From CAYRLW01 sp964425215 (GTDB lineage Bacteria > Spirochaetota > Spirochaetia > Treponematales > Breznakiellaceae), in the NCBI GenBank assembly GCA_964425215.1, contig CAYRLW010000003.1, positions 1 to 64,000 on the forward strand: DNA of 64,000 nt, in the 5' to 3' direction. A model generated the notes under the pieces. It ran no database searches. It was given only the letters and a program-made list of their open reading frames with translations, and was not told the origin of the DNA. Of this stretch, positions 55,329 to 64,000 are shown piece after piece. Within the stretch, counting starts at the first letter, position 1, and the number at the start of each line of letters is the position of its first letter. A program made the translations under genes and the position numbers.

Positions 55329-56471
55329 ATGGAACGAGTAGACCGTTCCGATCTTAAGGAACGGAATCGTGCGACCGTATACACTCTCTTTTCTACCAAA
55401 CGCTGGTTCTCTAAGGCCGACGTGGCCCGGGAAACCGGTATTAGCGCTCCCACTGTACAAAAAATAGTAGAATATTTTGAAAGTCTGGGACTTCTCGCGC
55501 CTATTGGGGAAGAGGAATCTTTATCCCTGGCCGACGATCCTGCGGGTCTTTCCCTGGGGCGGCGACCACGGCCCCTGCGCCTAAATCCAGACGCGGCGTA
55601 CACCCTTGGGGTTGAGTACGATGGGCTCCGCCTTTCGATGGGATTAATCGACGCGGCCGGAAACGTACGGCACATAACGCAAAAGAATATCTCGGAAAAC
55701 GTGGATGTACTCATCGATACCATGCTGGAAGGTTTGGTCCGTGAAGTAATCGCCGGCGTTCGGCTTCCCGCCGAAAGGATCGTTGGATTGGGAATTGGGC
55801 TTCCGGGTACGGTGGATCCGGATCGTCACGTGCTTCGGTTCGCTCCCCTAGTGGGTATTACCGACCCGCTGGACCTATCCGATTCCCTCGCGTCCTTGGA
55901 GGCCCATCTGGGATTTCCCGTGGTGGTGGAGAACGACGCCAACGCCGCGGCCCTGGGGGATTACGCCCAGCGTTACGCCGGACAGGACGGAGATTTGCTC
56001 TTCGCGGTCCTTGGTCGCGGGTTTGGGGCCGGGATCGTTCTGGATGGGAAATTGAGAAAGGGACAGCGTTTTTTTGCGGGGGAAATTGGATACATGGTAT
56101 TCGATCCCGCCGGGACCCCCGCTTTTTCCAAACCCGGATGGCTGGAAGAACGGGCGGACCTTTCTTCCTTTTGGAAGGAAATAGAAAACACCGGGGGACC
56201 TTCTATCGGCGCTTTGGAACGGGTTGCGGACTATTTATCGATCAGTATCGCCAATATTTGCGTAGCTTTGGATATAAAACAGGTAGTTTTGGGCGGTTTA
56301 CGGGAATTGAGCTTTGGGCAAAGTTTTTTAAGGATGATCCAAGAACGGTTGACCCGTTTGTCAGTGTTGGAAATCGTCTGCGAAACTCCCCTGTGCGAAG
56401 TCCCAGGGGTCATGGGAGCGGCTCGCTTGGCTTTGGACCGGTGGTTGGAAAGGGTTTTTGAGGGCCCGTGA
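55329..56471 (+). CDS. ROK-family transcriptional repressor
   Basis: A 380-residue XylR/NagC-like regulator. Residues 8-60 are a winged helix (NRATVYTLFSTKRWFSKADVARETGISAPTVQKIVEYF). The sugar-kinase-like domain has GLGIGLPGTVDPD, VVENDANAAALGDYAQ and LGRGFGAGIVLDGKLRKG. The zinc-binding cysteines usual in ROK proteins are missing after GEIGYMVFDP. A strong promoter with an overlapping dyad suggests self-repression. The importer operon starts 22 bases after its stop and is likely co-transcribed and sugar-induced. Confidence 0.9.
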   Translation: MERVDRSDLKERNRATVYTLFSTKRWFSKADVARETGISAPTVQKIVEYFESLGLLAPIGEEESLSLADDPAGLSLGRRPRPLRLNPDAAYTLGVEYDGLRLSMGLIDAAGNVRHITQKNISENVDVLIDTMLEGLVREVIAGVRLPAERIVGLGIGLPGTVDPDRHVLRFAPLVGITDPLDLSDSLASLEAHLGFPVVVENDANAAALGDYAQRYAGQDGDLLFAVLGRGFGAGIVLDGKLRKGQRFFAGEIGYMVFDPAGTPAFSKPGWLEERADLSSFWKEIENTGGPSIGALERVADYLSISIANICVALDIKQVVLGGLRELSFGQSFLRMIQERLTRLSVLEIVCETPLCEVPGVMGAARLALDRWLERVFEGP

Positions 56472-56493
56472 GCCCTTCAAATAGGAGGAAGAT

Positions 56494-57804
56494 ATGGTTA
56501 AACGAATGATGGGGGCCCTAGTAGCCCTGACGGCGACCATTGCCCTAGTCGGCATGGCCTGTGGAAACGGGGGAGCGGCTAAGACCACTGCCCAAAACAC
56601 CGGGACAAAAACGGTAGCCGCCAGCGCTCCGGTGGAACTGAACGCCCTGTTTATGAAACAGGCTGGGTACAGCGAAGAGGATATCACCGCTATGACGGCG
56701 GAATACACCAAAGCGAACCCGAACGTAAAAGTGAACCTGACCTTTGTGGCCTACGAGGAACTGGAGCCCAAGATCCTGGCTTCCTATTCCTCCGGGGGTT
56801 ACGACGTGGTTTTGGGCGATTGTATTTGGCCGCCTAAATTCTCCCAGGCGGGGGTGGTTTTGGACGTGACCAGCCGAATGTCCAGTGCGAATACCCAGGA
56901 TATTTTTAAGGGTGCCATGGATTCGGTGGCTTACCAGGGAAAGTATTACGGAATGCCCTGGCTTAACGACTGTAAATACCTATTCTACAACAAGGATATG
57001 CTACAGAAAGCCGGATTCTCCGCGCCCCCCGCTACGTGGGATGAATTGGAAACCATGGCTAAGGCGATAAAAGCTAAGGGTATCGTGAAATACCCCATCG
57101 CTTGGAGTTGGAGCCAGGCGGAAGCCCTTATCTGTGATTATACGGTGCTGTCGGAAGCCTTTGGCGGTGGGATGATTTCCGCGGATGGAAAACCCGTGCT
57201 AACGGCGGAGGGGAACCAAAAGGCCCTGGATTTTATGGTTCGTTCGCTAAAAGAAGGAATTACCAACCCAAAATCCACGGAGATGCTCGAGGATGATGTG
57301 CTGAATACCTTTGTGGCGGGGAACGCGGCCTTTGGGCTTAACTGGACCTATATGTACGCGGCGGCCAAGGACCCCGCTAAATCAAAGATTGGCGATGCGG
57401 TTGGAATAGCTCCCATTCCGGGGAGCGCGGCGGTAAAGAGCGCCACCGTAAACGGCGGAATGCCCCTGATGATCACCTCGGGGTCTAAAAATCCCGACGC
57501 GGCGTGGAACTATATTTTGTACCTGTCTTCTGTGGACGTGCAGAAAAAATACGCTAAAAACGCCTTGCCCATTTGGAAGTCCCTCTTTGACGATCCGGCG
57601 GTGGTGGTTACGAACCCAGAAGTCGTACAGGTTTCCAAAATTCAGTACGATTATATTAAAAACCGGCCCCAGGTCCCCTATTACGGTGAACTATCCACGG
57701 AGCTTCAAAAGGATATTCAGTCGGCCCTTTTGGGTAAAATGGGTTCCAAGGATGCCTTAACTGCGGCGCAAAAGTTGGCGGTGTCTTTGGCGGAAAAGAA
57801 GTAG
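56494..57804 (+). CDS. CUT1 sugar ABC importer, lipoprotein binding protein
   Basis: A 436-residue binding protein of family 1. The lipobox LVGMAC places the lipid-bearing Cys at residue 23, so it is anchored in the membrane. The core has EYTKANPNVKVNLTFVAYEELEPKILASYSSGGYDVVLGDCIWPPKF and FYNKDMLQKAGFSAPPATWDELE. TAGGAGGA precedes the ATG. It is followed after 11 bases by two permeases. Unlike the other three importers, no stem-loop stands after this gene. The cargo is unknown. Confidence 0.92.
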   Translation: MVKRMMGALVALTATIALVGMACGNGGAAKTTAQNTGTKTVAASAPVELNALFMKQAGYSEEDITAMTAEYTKANPNVKVNLTFVAYEELEPKILASYSSGGYDVVLGDCIWPPKFSQAGVVLDVTSRMSSANTQDIFKGAMDSVAYQGKYYGMPWLNDCKYLFYNKDMLQKAGFSAPPATWDELETMAKAIKAKGIVKYPIAWSWSQAEALICDYTVLSEAFGGGMISADGKPVLTAEGNQKALDFMVRSLKEGITNPKSTEMLEDDVLNTFVAGNAAFGLNWTYMYAAAKDPAKSKIGDAVGIAPIPGSAAVKSATVNGGMPLMITSGSKNPDAAWNYILYLSSVDVQKKYAKNALPIWKSLFDDPAVVVTNPEVVQVSKIQYDYIKNRPQVPYYGELSTELQKDIQSALLGKMGSKDALTAAQKLAVSLAEKK

Positions 57805-57815
57805 GAGTATTTTAG

Positions 57816-58706
57816 ATGGGATTGCGTAATTCGGAGGGCCGTTTCGCCCTGGCTATCTCTAGCCCCGCTCTCTTAATCGTGTGCGCGGTAGTATTATTTC
57901 CCCTGATAACTACGTTGGTGTACAGTTTTATGAAAATAGAGCTCATATCCAAGGATCGGGGAACCTTTGTGGGCCTTTCGAATTACGCGCAAGTCCTGGG
58001 ATCGGCCAATTTTTGGTCCGCCCTCGGCAGGACCCTCTACTTTACCCTGGTTTCCACGGTGCTGGAGACCACCGCAGGGCTCTTTGTGGCTCTGCTTTTG
58101 AATGAAAAATTTTGGGGAGTCGGCTTTTTAAGAAGTATCGTGATTATCCCCTGGGCAATCCCTACCATCGTAAACGGGAGTCTGTGGAAATGGATCTACA
58201 ACGGTGAATACGGGATTATGAACGCCCTGCTATTAAAGGTCGGTTTAATCTCCGAATACCGTTCCTGGCTTTCCGACCCCCTGGGGGCTATGAACCTGGT
58301 AATTATCGCGGACGCCTGGAAAATGACCCCCCTGGCGGCTATCTTTTTTTTAGCGGCCCTCCAATCGGTAAACAGGACCACCTACGAAGCCGCCACGGTG
58401 GATGGGGCGGGCCCGATAAAGCGTTTTTTCTCCCTCACCATACCGTACATGACCCCCACTATTTTAGTGGTATTGGTTATGCGGACGGTGGAAAAATTTA
58501 AGGCCTTTGATATTTTTTATATGATTACCCGAGGAGGACCCGCGGACGGGACCAAGGTGTTGATGTACGAAACGTATTTACGGGCCTTTACTAATCTTCA
58601 ATATTCCATCGCTTCTACGTACGCGTATCTTTTTGTTTTTATTATCCTAGCCTTGACCATGGTATACCTTAAGGTGCTCAAACGGAGCGAGGAAAACAAT
58701 GCTTGA
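57816..58706 (+). CDS. CUT1 sugar ABC importer, first permease (MalF type)
   Basis: A 296-residue permease with six hydrophobic segments. The start ALAISSPALLIVCAVVLFPLITTLVYSF and the ATPase-contact loop TTYEAATVDGAGPIKRFF are typical. AGGAG precedes the ATG. It overlaps the next permease gene by 8 bases. An ATPase gene is lacking here too, which fits the use of one shared ATPase by several CUT1 systems. Confidence 0.93.
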   Translation: MGLRNSEGRFALAISSPALLIVCAVVLFPLITTLVYSFMKIELISKDRGTFVGLSNYAQVLGSANFWSALGRTLYFTLVSTVLETTAGLFVALLLNEKFWGVGFLRSIVIIPWAIPTIVNGSLWKWIYNGEYGIMNALLLKVGLISEYRSWLSDPLGAMNLVIIADAWKMTPLAAIFFLAALQSVNRTTYEAATVDGAGPIKRFFSLTIPYMTPTILVVLVMRTVEKFKAFDIFYMITRGGPADGTKVLMYETYLRAFTNLQYSIASTYAYLFVFIILALTMVYLKVLKRSEENNA

Positions 58707-59553
58707 GAAAAATCCCCTGCTTAATACGGTAAAGTACCTATTCGCCGTCCTGGTAGCCCTGGCTATCCTTGTCCCCTTTGGATGGATGATCGTTACAAGC
58801 CTTTCTCTGCAGAGGGATCTTACCTCGGTCCCGCCGGTCATTTCGGTTTCCTCTTGGAATTTGGACCGGTATGTTGCCATTATTACCAGCCTATCGGCTA
58901 ACGATATCGCCTACGCTTTCCGGATAGCCATGGGGAATAGTCTTTTTGTATCCTTTTCGGTGACCCTGCTCGCCCTGATGTTTGGGAGTCTAGCGGCCTA
59001 CGCTTTTGCGCGGCTTCGCTTTCGGGGCAGGGATTCGCTTCTGCTATTTTTGCTTTTTACCTATATGGCCCCGCCGGTTATTTTTGTGGTCCCCCTTTAT
59101 ATGATTTTTTCTAGTCTTGGTATGCTAAACTCAAAATTAACCCTGGTTCTTTTGTACTGTTCCTTTGTTATCCCCTTTATTATCTGGGTAATGCGGGGCT
59201 TTTTTGCCTCTATTTCAAAATCCTACGAGGATGCCGCGGCCATCGACGGTTGTAGCCGTTTACAGGCCCTGTGGTACATTTTCCTGCCCATGGCTCGACC
59301 GGGACTTATCGCCACCGGTATACTGGCCTTTCTTATGGCCTGGGACGAGTTTTTTATGGCCCTTGTTTTTACCTCTAACCTGGCCGCGAAAACCATACCC
59401 GTGGCTATCGCGGAATTTAACGGGAAATTTTCGGTGGATTATGGTATGATTTCAGCGGGAGGGGTGTTAGCCTCCCTGCCGCCGGTAATCATAGCCATCG
59501 TGTTTCAGAAGTATATCGTCATGGGGATGACCAGCGGAGGTGTAAAGGAGTAG
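58699..59553 (+). CDS. CUT1 sugar ABC importer, second permease (MalG type)
   Basis: A 284-residue permease. SYEDAAAIDGCSRLQALWYIFLPMA is the ATPase-contact loop, and the end QKYIVMGMTSGGVKE is the MalG-type tail. It overlaps the first permease gene. The lycopene-cyclase-like gene begins 8 bases after its stop, so transcription very likely runs on into the carotenoid genes. Confidence 0.93.
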   Translation: MLEKNPLLNTVKYLFAVLVALAILVPFGWMIVTSLSLQRDLTSVPPVISVSSWNLDRYVAIITSLSANDIAYAFRIAMGNSLFVSFSVTLLALMFGSLAAYAFARLRFRGRDSLLLFLLFTYMAPPVIFVVPLYMIFSSLGMLNSKLTLVLLYCSFVIPFIIWVMRGFFASISKSYEDAAAIDGCSRLQALWYIFLPMARPGLIATGILAFLMAWDEFFMALVFTSNLAAKTIPVAIAEFNGKFSVDYGMISAGGVLASLPPVIIAIVFQKYIVMGMTSGGVKE

Positions 59554-59561
59554 GGAGCCCC

Positions 59562-60266
59562 ATGGTATACGTCCTTTTAGATCTTTTGGTTTTAGCGGGG
59601 CCCCTGGCCCTTTCGTTTGATAAGCGGGTGGCCTTTTATAAAAAATGGCCCGCCGTTTTTCCTGCCATCCTTGGGGTGGTGCTCCTGTTCGGCGCCTGGG
59701 ATGTTTGGAAAACCGCCATCGGGGTGTGGTCCTTTAGCAGTCGCTATGCGGGCTCCTGGCGCTTCATCAATCTGCCCCTGGGCGAATGGCTCTTTTTTAT
59801 CTGCGTTCCCTATGCGTGCATCTTTATATTAGCCTGTGTCCGGGCCTATATTGCCGACCGGAATTTGGTTCTGCCGCGGTACCTTTGGGTGCTTATGGCC
59901 CTGGCTTTTGGTGTGGCGGGTATTCTGTTCATCGATAAAACCTATACCGGGGTGGTTTTTATTTCGGTGGGGGCGGTGCTAATTATAGCCTGGCTGTTAA
60001 CACCCCGCGGTTTAGTTTCCCGTAATTTTTGGATTACTATCCTTCTGACCTACGTTCCCTTTGTGGTGGCCAACGGGGTGTTAACGGCCCTTCCGGTGGT
60101 GTTGTACGATAATTCCCGGAACCTCAACATCCGGCTGGGCACCATACCCCTGGAGGACTTTTTTTTCAGCCTTTCCATGCTGATCCTTTCTTTTTCTCTC
60201 TACGACTTTTTAGGGCGGAAGTTCCTTAGGGAGGAACCTGATGAGTTTAGACAAAAGGAGAACTAA
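59562..60266 (+). CDS. Lycopene cyclase-domain membrane protein (CrtYc/CrtYd type)
   Basis: A 234-residue membrane protein with six or seven hydrophobic segments in two similar halves. Each half has the cyclase motif: first PLGEWLFF (residues 72-79) after WDVWKTAIGVWSFSSRYAGSWRFIN, then PLEDFFF (196-202). This fits the heterodimer-derived cyclases fused in archaea and some bacteria, which form rings on lycopene. The first half has PLGE, where many have PxEE. It overlaps the desaturase gene by 26 bases. No phytoene synthase gene is visible here. Confidence 0.85.
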   Translation: MVYVLLDLLVLAGPLALSFDKRVAFYKKWPAVFPAILGVVLLFGAWDVWKTAIGVWSFSSRYAGSWRFINLPLGEWLFFICVPYACIFILACVRAYIADRNLVLPRYLWVLMALAFGVAGILFIDKTYTGVVFISVGAVLIIAWLLTPRGLVSRNFWITILLTYVPFVVANGVLTALPVVLYDNSRNLNIRLGTIPLEDFFFSLSMLILSFSLYDFLGRKFLREEPDEFRQKEN

Positions 60267-61776
60267 AAAGCCAGATTCCCCCGGTTCTTCCAAACGGGCC
60301 GCCGTGATTGGGGCGGGAATCGGGGGGCTGTCGGCGGCGGCTTTGCTGGCCCACGCGGGCTGGGAGGTGGATCTGTACGAACGGCTTCCCTCCGCGGGGG
60401 GCAAGGCGGGCAGTCGAACCCTGGGGGCATACCGCTTCGATACAGGGCCGTCCCTATTCACCATGCCCTGGGTTTTCAGAGCTTTTTTTGAATCCCTGGC
60501 CCTGAATATGGATGATTATATCAAACCCATCCCTTTGGAACCTATTTGTAACTATTTTTATCCCGATGGATGTCGGTTTTCCTCGTACCAGGATGAAGAA
60601 CGTTTTGGCCGCGAAGTGGAGGCCCATACTTCCTCTCGCTCACAGGAACTGTCGGCCTATCTGCGGTCCGCCCGAAGGCTTTGGTCCGTGGCGGGGTCCC
60701 TCTTCCTTTTTAACAGCCTCCACGAGATTTCAACCTATGTAAATCCCCGGTCCTGGCCCTCCATGCTGGCCCTGCCGACCATAGACGCCTTTAGGAGCCT
60801 CCATCGTTCCAACGAAGCCTTCTTTCGGGACCCTAAAGTGGTTCAGCTCTTTGACCGCTATGCCACCTACAACGGTTCGGACCCCTTTAAAACCCCGGCC
60901 ACCATGCGGATTATTCCCCACGTGGAATACCAATGGGGGGGCTACATGGTCGAGGGGGGCATCGTTTCCATTCCCCGGGCCTTGGAGAAGGCGGCCCAAG
61001 TAGCCGGGGTCCGTATGCACCTAAAAACGCTGGTAACCGCCATTGTTGCCGACCAGCGGGTCCGGGGCGTCCGTCTGGGGGATCGGGACGTGGAATACCC
61101 GGTGGTCATCAGCAACGCCGATGTGCTTTCCACCTACCGGACCCTCCTGAACCAGGGAACCGCTCCGGAGGCCCAACGGTACGAAAAGCTCGAGGCATCA
61201 TCCTCGGCTATTGTGTTTTTGTGGGGAATCCGCCGTTCCTTTTCAGAACTATCCACCAACAACATTTTCTTTTCCTCCGACTACCGGAAGGAATTCAGGC
61301 AGATCTTTGAAGAAAAGAGGATTCCCGAGGATCCAACCATATACATCAACATCACCAGCAAACTGAATCCCCAGGACGCTCCCGTGGACCCAAAGGGGGA
61401 AAACTGGTTCGTCCTGGTAAACACGCCGCCCCACCGAAATCCAGACCAGGATTGGGATTCCCTGGCCCAGGAACTGAAAGAGCGGGTATTACGACGGCTT
61501 TCCACGGAACTCAAGGTCGATGTGGGGAGCCTTATTGAGGAAGAAGGGATTATCACACCCCGGGATATCGAGCGGGACACGGGTTCCACCTACGGGAGCC
61601 TGTACGGGATCGCATCCAACGACCGCTTTTCGGCTTTTTTGCGGCATCCAAACCGGTCTCGGCGGATAAGGGGCCTCTATTTCGCCGGCGGGAGCGCCCA
61701 CCCGGGGGGCGGCATGCCCCTGGCCCTCCTGTCCGGGACCATAGCCGCCCGGTTGGTTATGCGGTATAGCCGGTAA
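60241..61776 (+). CDS. Carotenoid desaturase (CrtI/CrtD family)
   Basis: A 511-residue FAD-dependent desaturase. The FAD loop AAVIGAGIGGLSAAALLAHAGWEVDLYER lies at about 20-50, with SAGGKAGSRTLGAYRFDTGPSLFTMP after it. The C-terminal flavin signature is GLYFAGGSAHPGGGMPLALLSG. It adds double bonds to phytoene or a later carotenoid; sequence does not tell which. GAGG precedes the ATG. It overlaps the cyclase gene upstream and, at its 3' end, the convergent oxidoreductase gene by 20 bases. Together these two genes suggest a pigmented cell. Confidence 0.88.
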   Translation: MSLDKRRTKKPDSPGSSKRAAVIGAGIGGLSAAALLAHAGWEVDLYERLPSAGGKAGSRTLGAYRFDTGPSLFTMPWVFRAFFESLALNMDDYIKPIPLEPICNYFYPDGCRFSSYQDEERFGREVEAHTSSRSQELSAYLRSARRLWSVAGSLFLFNSLHEISTYVNPRSWPSMLALPTIDAFRSLHRSNEAFFRDPKVVQLFDRYATYNGSDPFKTPATMRIIPHVEYQWGGYMVEGGIVSIPRALEKAAQVAGVRMHLKTLVTAIVADQRVRGVRLGDRDVEYPVVISNADVLSTYRTLLNQGTAPEAQRYEKLEASSSAIVFLWGIRRSFSELSTNNIFFSSDYRKEFRQIFEEKRIPEDPTIYINITSKLNPQDAPVDPKGENWFVLVNTPPHRNPDQDWDSLAQELKERVLRRLSTELKVDVGSLIEEEGIITPRDIERDTGSTYGSLYGIASNDRFSAFLRHPNRSRRIRGLYFAGGSAHPGGGMPLALLSGTIAARLVMRYSR

Positions 61777-62854
61777 GGTACTCCGGTTTTCCCGTTTCAG
61801 CGCTTTTATAGAGGGCGTCCAATATTTTCATTACCGCTAAACCCTGTTCCGCGTCTGCGTCGTGGGGGCGGTTGTTTTGGATCGCGTCGATAAAATGGCT
61901 CATCGCGCTTTTCTTTATCCCGGTAGCGGCGCTTGAACCGGTGAAGCCGGAGGCTTCGTGGAGTTTCTGGTCCCAAAGGTTTCCGTCCCGTTCCGTAAAG
62001 AATTCCGCTTCGTAGGAGTACCCTTCGTCGAGATTACGATGAACCAAACCACCACGGGTTCCCAGGATTCGGGTTTCCATAAATTCGTTCTCTTTTATAT
62101 TCGCCGCCCAGGAAGCCTCCAGGCTGAGGGTCGCCCCGTTTTTGAACCGGATAAACCCAACCGCCAGATCTTCCACGGAAAAATGCTTCCCTTCCCGTTC
62201 GGCCAGGTCTTTGGCTATGGGGTCGTAAGTAGCCCCTGCAACGTAATCAACCGCTGGGTACCCCATAAACCAAAGGGCCAGGTCCAGTCGATGTACTCCC
62301 AGATCGATGAGCGGCCCGCCACCGGCCAATTCCTTTTTACCGAACCACCCGCCGAAACCGGGCATACCTCGGCGCCGAAGCCAGATCGTCCGACCATAAT
62401 AGGCGTCTCCCAGTTCTCCAGCGTCGATACGGCTTTTTAACGCCTGGGCCGCGGAGGTAAAGCGGTAGGAAAAGTTGATCATCAATCGTTTCCCCTTCCG
62501 TTTTGCCGTTTTTAACATTTCTTCCGCTTCTTGGGCGTTCATAGCCATGGGCTTTTCGCAGAGGACGTGGCATCCCTTTTCAAGGGCACGGATAGCCAGT
62601 TCCCGGTGGAATTTATTAGGGACGGCGATGGAAACCACGTCGCAGAGGCCGCTGTCGATGAGCGCTTCCCCGGTATCGAAACGGCCCTCGATCTGAAATT
62701 GGTCGGCAATTTTTGCCAGCCGCTCGGCATCCGGATCCGCTACCGCGACTACCGCGCAATCCGGATGGGTCAGGTACCCTTCAATATGGTGCTTCCCCAT
62801 TCCTAATCCAATGACCCCTACGGTAATTTTTTTTGTTTCCCCAGCATTCTTCAT
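61757..62854 (-). CDS. Gfo/Idh/MocA-family oxidoreductase, ThuB-like
   Basis: A 365-residue oxidoreductase. The Rossmann loop is VGVIGLGMGKHHIEGYLTHPDC, the catalytic motif is KGCHVLCEKPMAMNAQEAEEM, and GGPLIDLGVHRLDLALWFMGYP lines the active site. GAGGAG precedes the ATG, which overlaps the ThuA stop as ATGA, so the pair is translationally coupled. ThuA and ThuB together process disaccharides through keto-sugars in rhizobia, and a similar job is possible here. The 3' end runs 20 bases into the convergent desaturase gene. Confidence 0.88.
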   Translation of the reverse strand: MKNAGETKKITVGVIGLGMGKHHIEGYLTHPDCAVVAVADPDAERLAKIADQFQIEGRFDTGEALIDSGLCDVVSIAVPNKFHRELAIRALEKGCHVLCEKPMAMNAQEAEEMLKTAKRKGKRLMINFSYRFTSAAQALKSRIDAGELGDAYYGRTIWLRRRGMPGFGGWFGKKELAGGGPLIDLGVHRLDLALWFMGYPAVDYVAGATYDPIAKDLAEREGKHFSVEDLAVGFIRFKNGATLSLEASWAANIKENEFMETRILGTRGGLVHRNLDEGYSYEAEFFTERDGNLWDQKLHEASGFTGSSAATGIKKSAMSHFIDAIQNNRPHDADAEQGLAVMKILDALYKSAETGKPEYLTGYTA

Positions 62855-63636
62855 CGCAAATCCTCCTCGGTTTGTAATACTCCGGCGCGGCCGAATTCCT
62901 TTGGTGGCGGATCTAATTTTTCTAGAGGGGGACTATTGGGGCACTGATCTGGAATAGAAACCCTTTGAGCGGCCCACCGCCCCGCGTTGGCCAAGACCAG
63001 CTGAACCGCGCTTTCGTAATACGTGGGGTAGGTTTCGTGACCCGGTCGGAAATAGAATATCTTTCCAGCGCCGCGATTCCAACAACATCCGGAGCGGAAA
63101 ACCTCGCCCCCTTGGAACCAGCTAAGGAATACCAACTCATCGGGGACGGGGATTTCAAACCGCTCGCCGTACATTTCTTCGTGGGGGATCACGAAATACT
63201 CTCCCAATCCCGCTACGATAGGATGATTCCGTTCGATTACCCAAAGACGTTCTTTTTCGGCCGCTTCCCGCCATTTAAGGGAACAGGTAGTTCCCATGAG
63301 CGAGCGAAATATTTTTGAATAGTGGGCCGAATGAAGGACCACGAGGCCCATCCCTTCTAAAACCCGCCTCTTTACCCGCTCCACCACCGCATCGGATACC
63401 TGGTCATGGGCCATATGGGCCCACCAATACAACACGTCGGTATCCTCTAAAATTTCGGTGGTTAAACCGTGCTCTAGCATATCCAAGGTGGCCGTTCGGA
63501 CCGTAAACTCTCCCGTTTTTTGTAGTGAATCCGCTATAACCGTGTGAATACCTTCGGGATAAATTTTCCGAACATCCTCGTGCTCCCGTTCATGGATGAA
63601 CTCGTTCCATACAACCGCTTTAATTTGTTTTGCCAT
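62851..63636 (-). CDS. thuA: ThuA-family protein
   Basis: A 261-residue protein of the ThuA (trehalose utilisation) family with a class I glutamine-amidotransferase-like fold. VVWNEFIHEREHEDVRKIYPEGIH is the start, DVLYWWAHMAHDQV the middle, and GLVVLHSAHYSKIFRSLMGTTCSLKWRE the core; GKIFYFRPGHETYPTYY is the end. ThuA proteins act with ThuB on 3-keto sugars, but their exact chemistry varies. AGGAGA lies before the ATG. The upstream neighbour on the same strand is a beta-phosphoglucomutase-like gene, which fits disaccharide breakdown. Confidence 0.9.
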   Translation of the reverse strand: MAKQIKAVVWNEFIHEREHEDVRKIYPEGIHTVIADSLQKTGEFTVRTATLDMLEHGLTTEILEDTDVLYWWAHMAHDQVSDAVVERVKRRVLEGMGLVVLHSAHYSKIFRSLMGTTCSLKWREAAEKERLWVIERNHPIVAGLGEYFVIPHEEMYGERFEIPVPDELVFLSWFQGGEVFRSGCCWNRGAGKIFYFRPGHETYPTYYESAVQLVLANAGRWAAQRVSIPDQCPNSPPLEKLDPPPKEFGRAGVLQTEEDLR

Positions 63637-63724
63637 AGAAATCTCCTATAATCGTAGTGTATCCAGACCCGTGGGTTCGCTGAGGGAAGCTATTGTATCC
63701 GAAAATTCAAAGATCGCTTCGTTC

Positions 63725-64000
63725 TTAGCTCCGGTCTGTACCGCCGGACTTGGACGAACCGGCCGTAAGAATTGTATCAAGCAGTTCTACCGAAAGCTCC
63801 GCCGTGGAAGCGACGGTTTGGTCCGCGCGGACCAGCTGTTTCCCGATACCCAACGCCCGCATACCCGCCGCCTTTATCGCGTCGATACCCGCTTGGGCGT
63901 CCTCAATACCGATACAATCTGTGGGCCATACGTCAACCCGTTGGGCCCCCAGAAGAAACAGCTCCGGATCGGGTTTACCCATACATACTTGGTCGGGACT
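63725..64000 (-). CDS. Beta-phosphoglucomutase-like HAD protein (partial)
   Basis: Only the C-terminal 90 or so codons lie in the window; the gene runs off the right edge. MGKPDPELFLLGAQRV followed by CIGIEDAQAGIDAIKAAGMRALGIG is the classic motif III-IV region of beta-phosphoglucomutase, which turns beta-glucose 1-phosphate into glucose 6-phosphate. Some other small HAD phosphatases share the motif. It lies 88 bases upstream of thuA, so a phosphorylase-based disaccharide route is possible. Confidence 0.75.
   Translation of the reverse strand, partial: SPDQVCMGKPDPELFLLGAQRVDVWPTDCIGIEDAQAGIDAIKAAGMRALGIGKQLVRADQTVASTAELSVELLDTILTAGSSKSGGTDRS

Overview
The window looks like the chromosome of a sugar-fermenting spirochaete of the Treponema/Spirochaeta type. 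This is inferred, not proven: several binding proteins carry the 'NGASEKK' or 'SGAREP' style of mature N-terminus common in treponemes, four sugar ABC importers sit in 64 kb, and signal proteins are large and multidomain. Most of the window has moderate-to-high G+C with dense genes. The stretch from about 6.7 to 12.7 kb is strikingly AT-rich and looks transferred. I found no rRNA, tRNA, CRISPR array or complete insertion sequence.

Layout. 0.3-4.7 kb: a DUF3795 protein, then an AraC regulator divergent from xylulokinase and xylose isomerase. 4.9-6.4 kb: a REC-PocR-PAS sensor with no kinase domain. 6.8-12.6 kb: the AT-rich island, with a LacI repressor divergent from a ribose-type importer that ends in a lactonase-like metallo-hydrolase. 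12.7-15.5 kb: housekeeping genes (RibD-type reductase, HAD phosphatase, RsgA). 16.1-20.9 kb: a diguanylate cyclase with a hemerythrin domain, and a two-gene radical-SAM DNA-repair-like pair. 20.9-29.5 kb: a xylo-oligosaccharide block with a CUT1 importer, a GH52 beta-xylosidase, and a soluble kinase that has a LacI-type sugar pocket plus its regulator. 29.6-32.5 kb: small flavin proteins and a BASS transporter.

32.5-40.4 kb is a six-gene operon: binding protein, two permeases, one ATPase, a membrane histidine kinase and a sigma54 activator. A good -24/-12 promoter and a pair of upstream dyads precede it. 40.4-43.3 kb is a decaying zone: an intact PIN-type toxin-antitoxin pair, a broken vapBC, a beta-propeller pseudogene and fragments. 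43.3-49.1 kb holds an archaeal-type NrpR nitrogen repressor divergent from glutamate dehydrogenase, with two matching operators between them, and a large PEP/pyruvate-binding-domain protein. 49.1-53.9 kb has accessory genes. 54.1-64 kb has a ROK regulator, a second CUT1 importer, two carotenoid genes and a ThuA/oxidoreductase/phosphoglucomutase group.

Two themes link the regions. First, pentose use: oligosaccharide uptake, GH52 cleavage, isomerase and kinase form a complete route to xylulose 5-phosphate. Second, a family of hairpin repeats with shared 14-base arms recurs between genes and seems to have reshaped at least one gene start. Three of the four importer operons also carry a stem-loop directly after the binding-protein gene.
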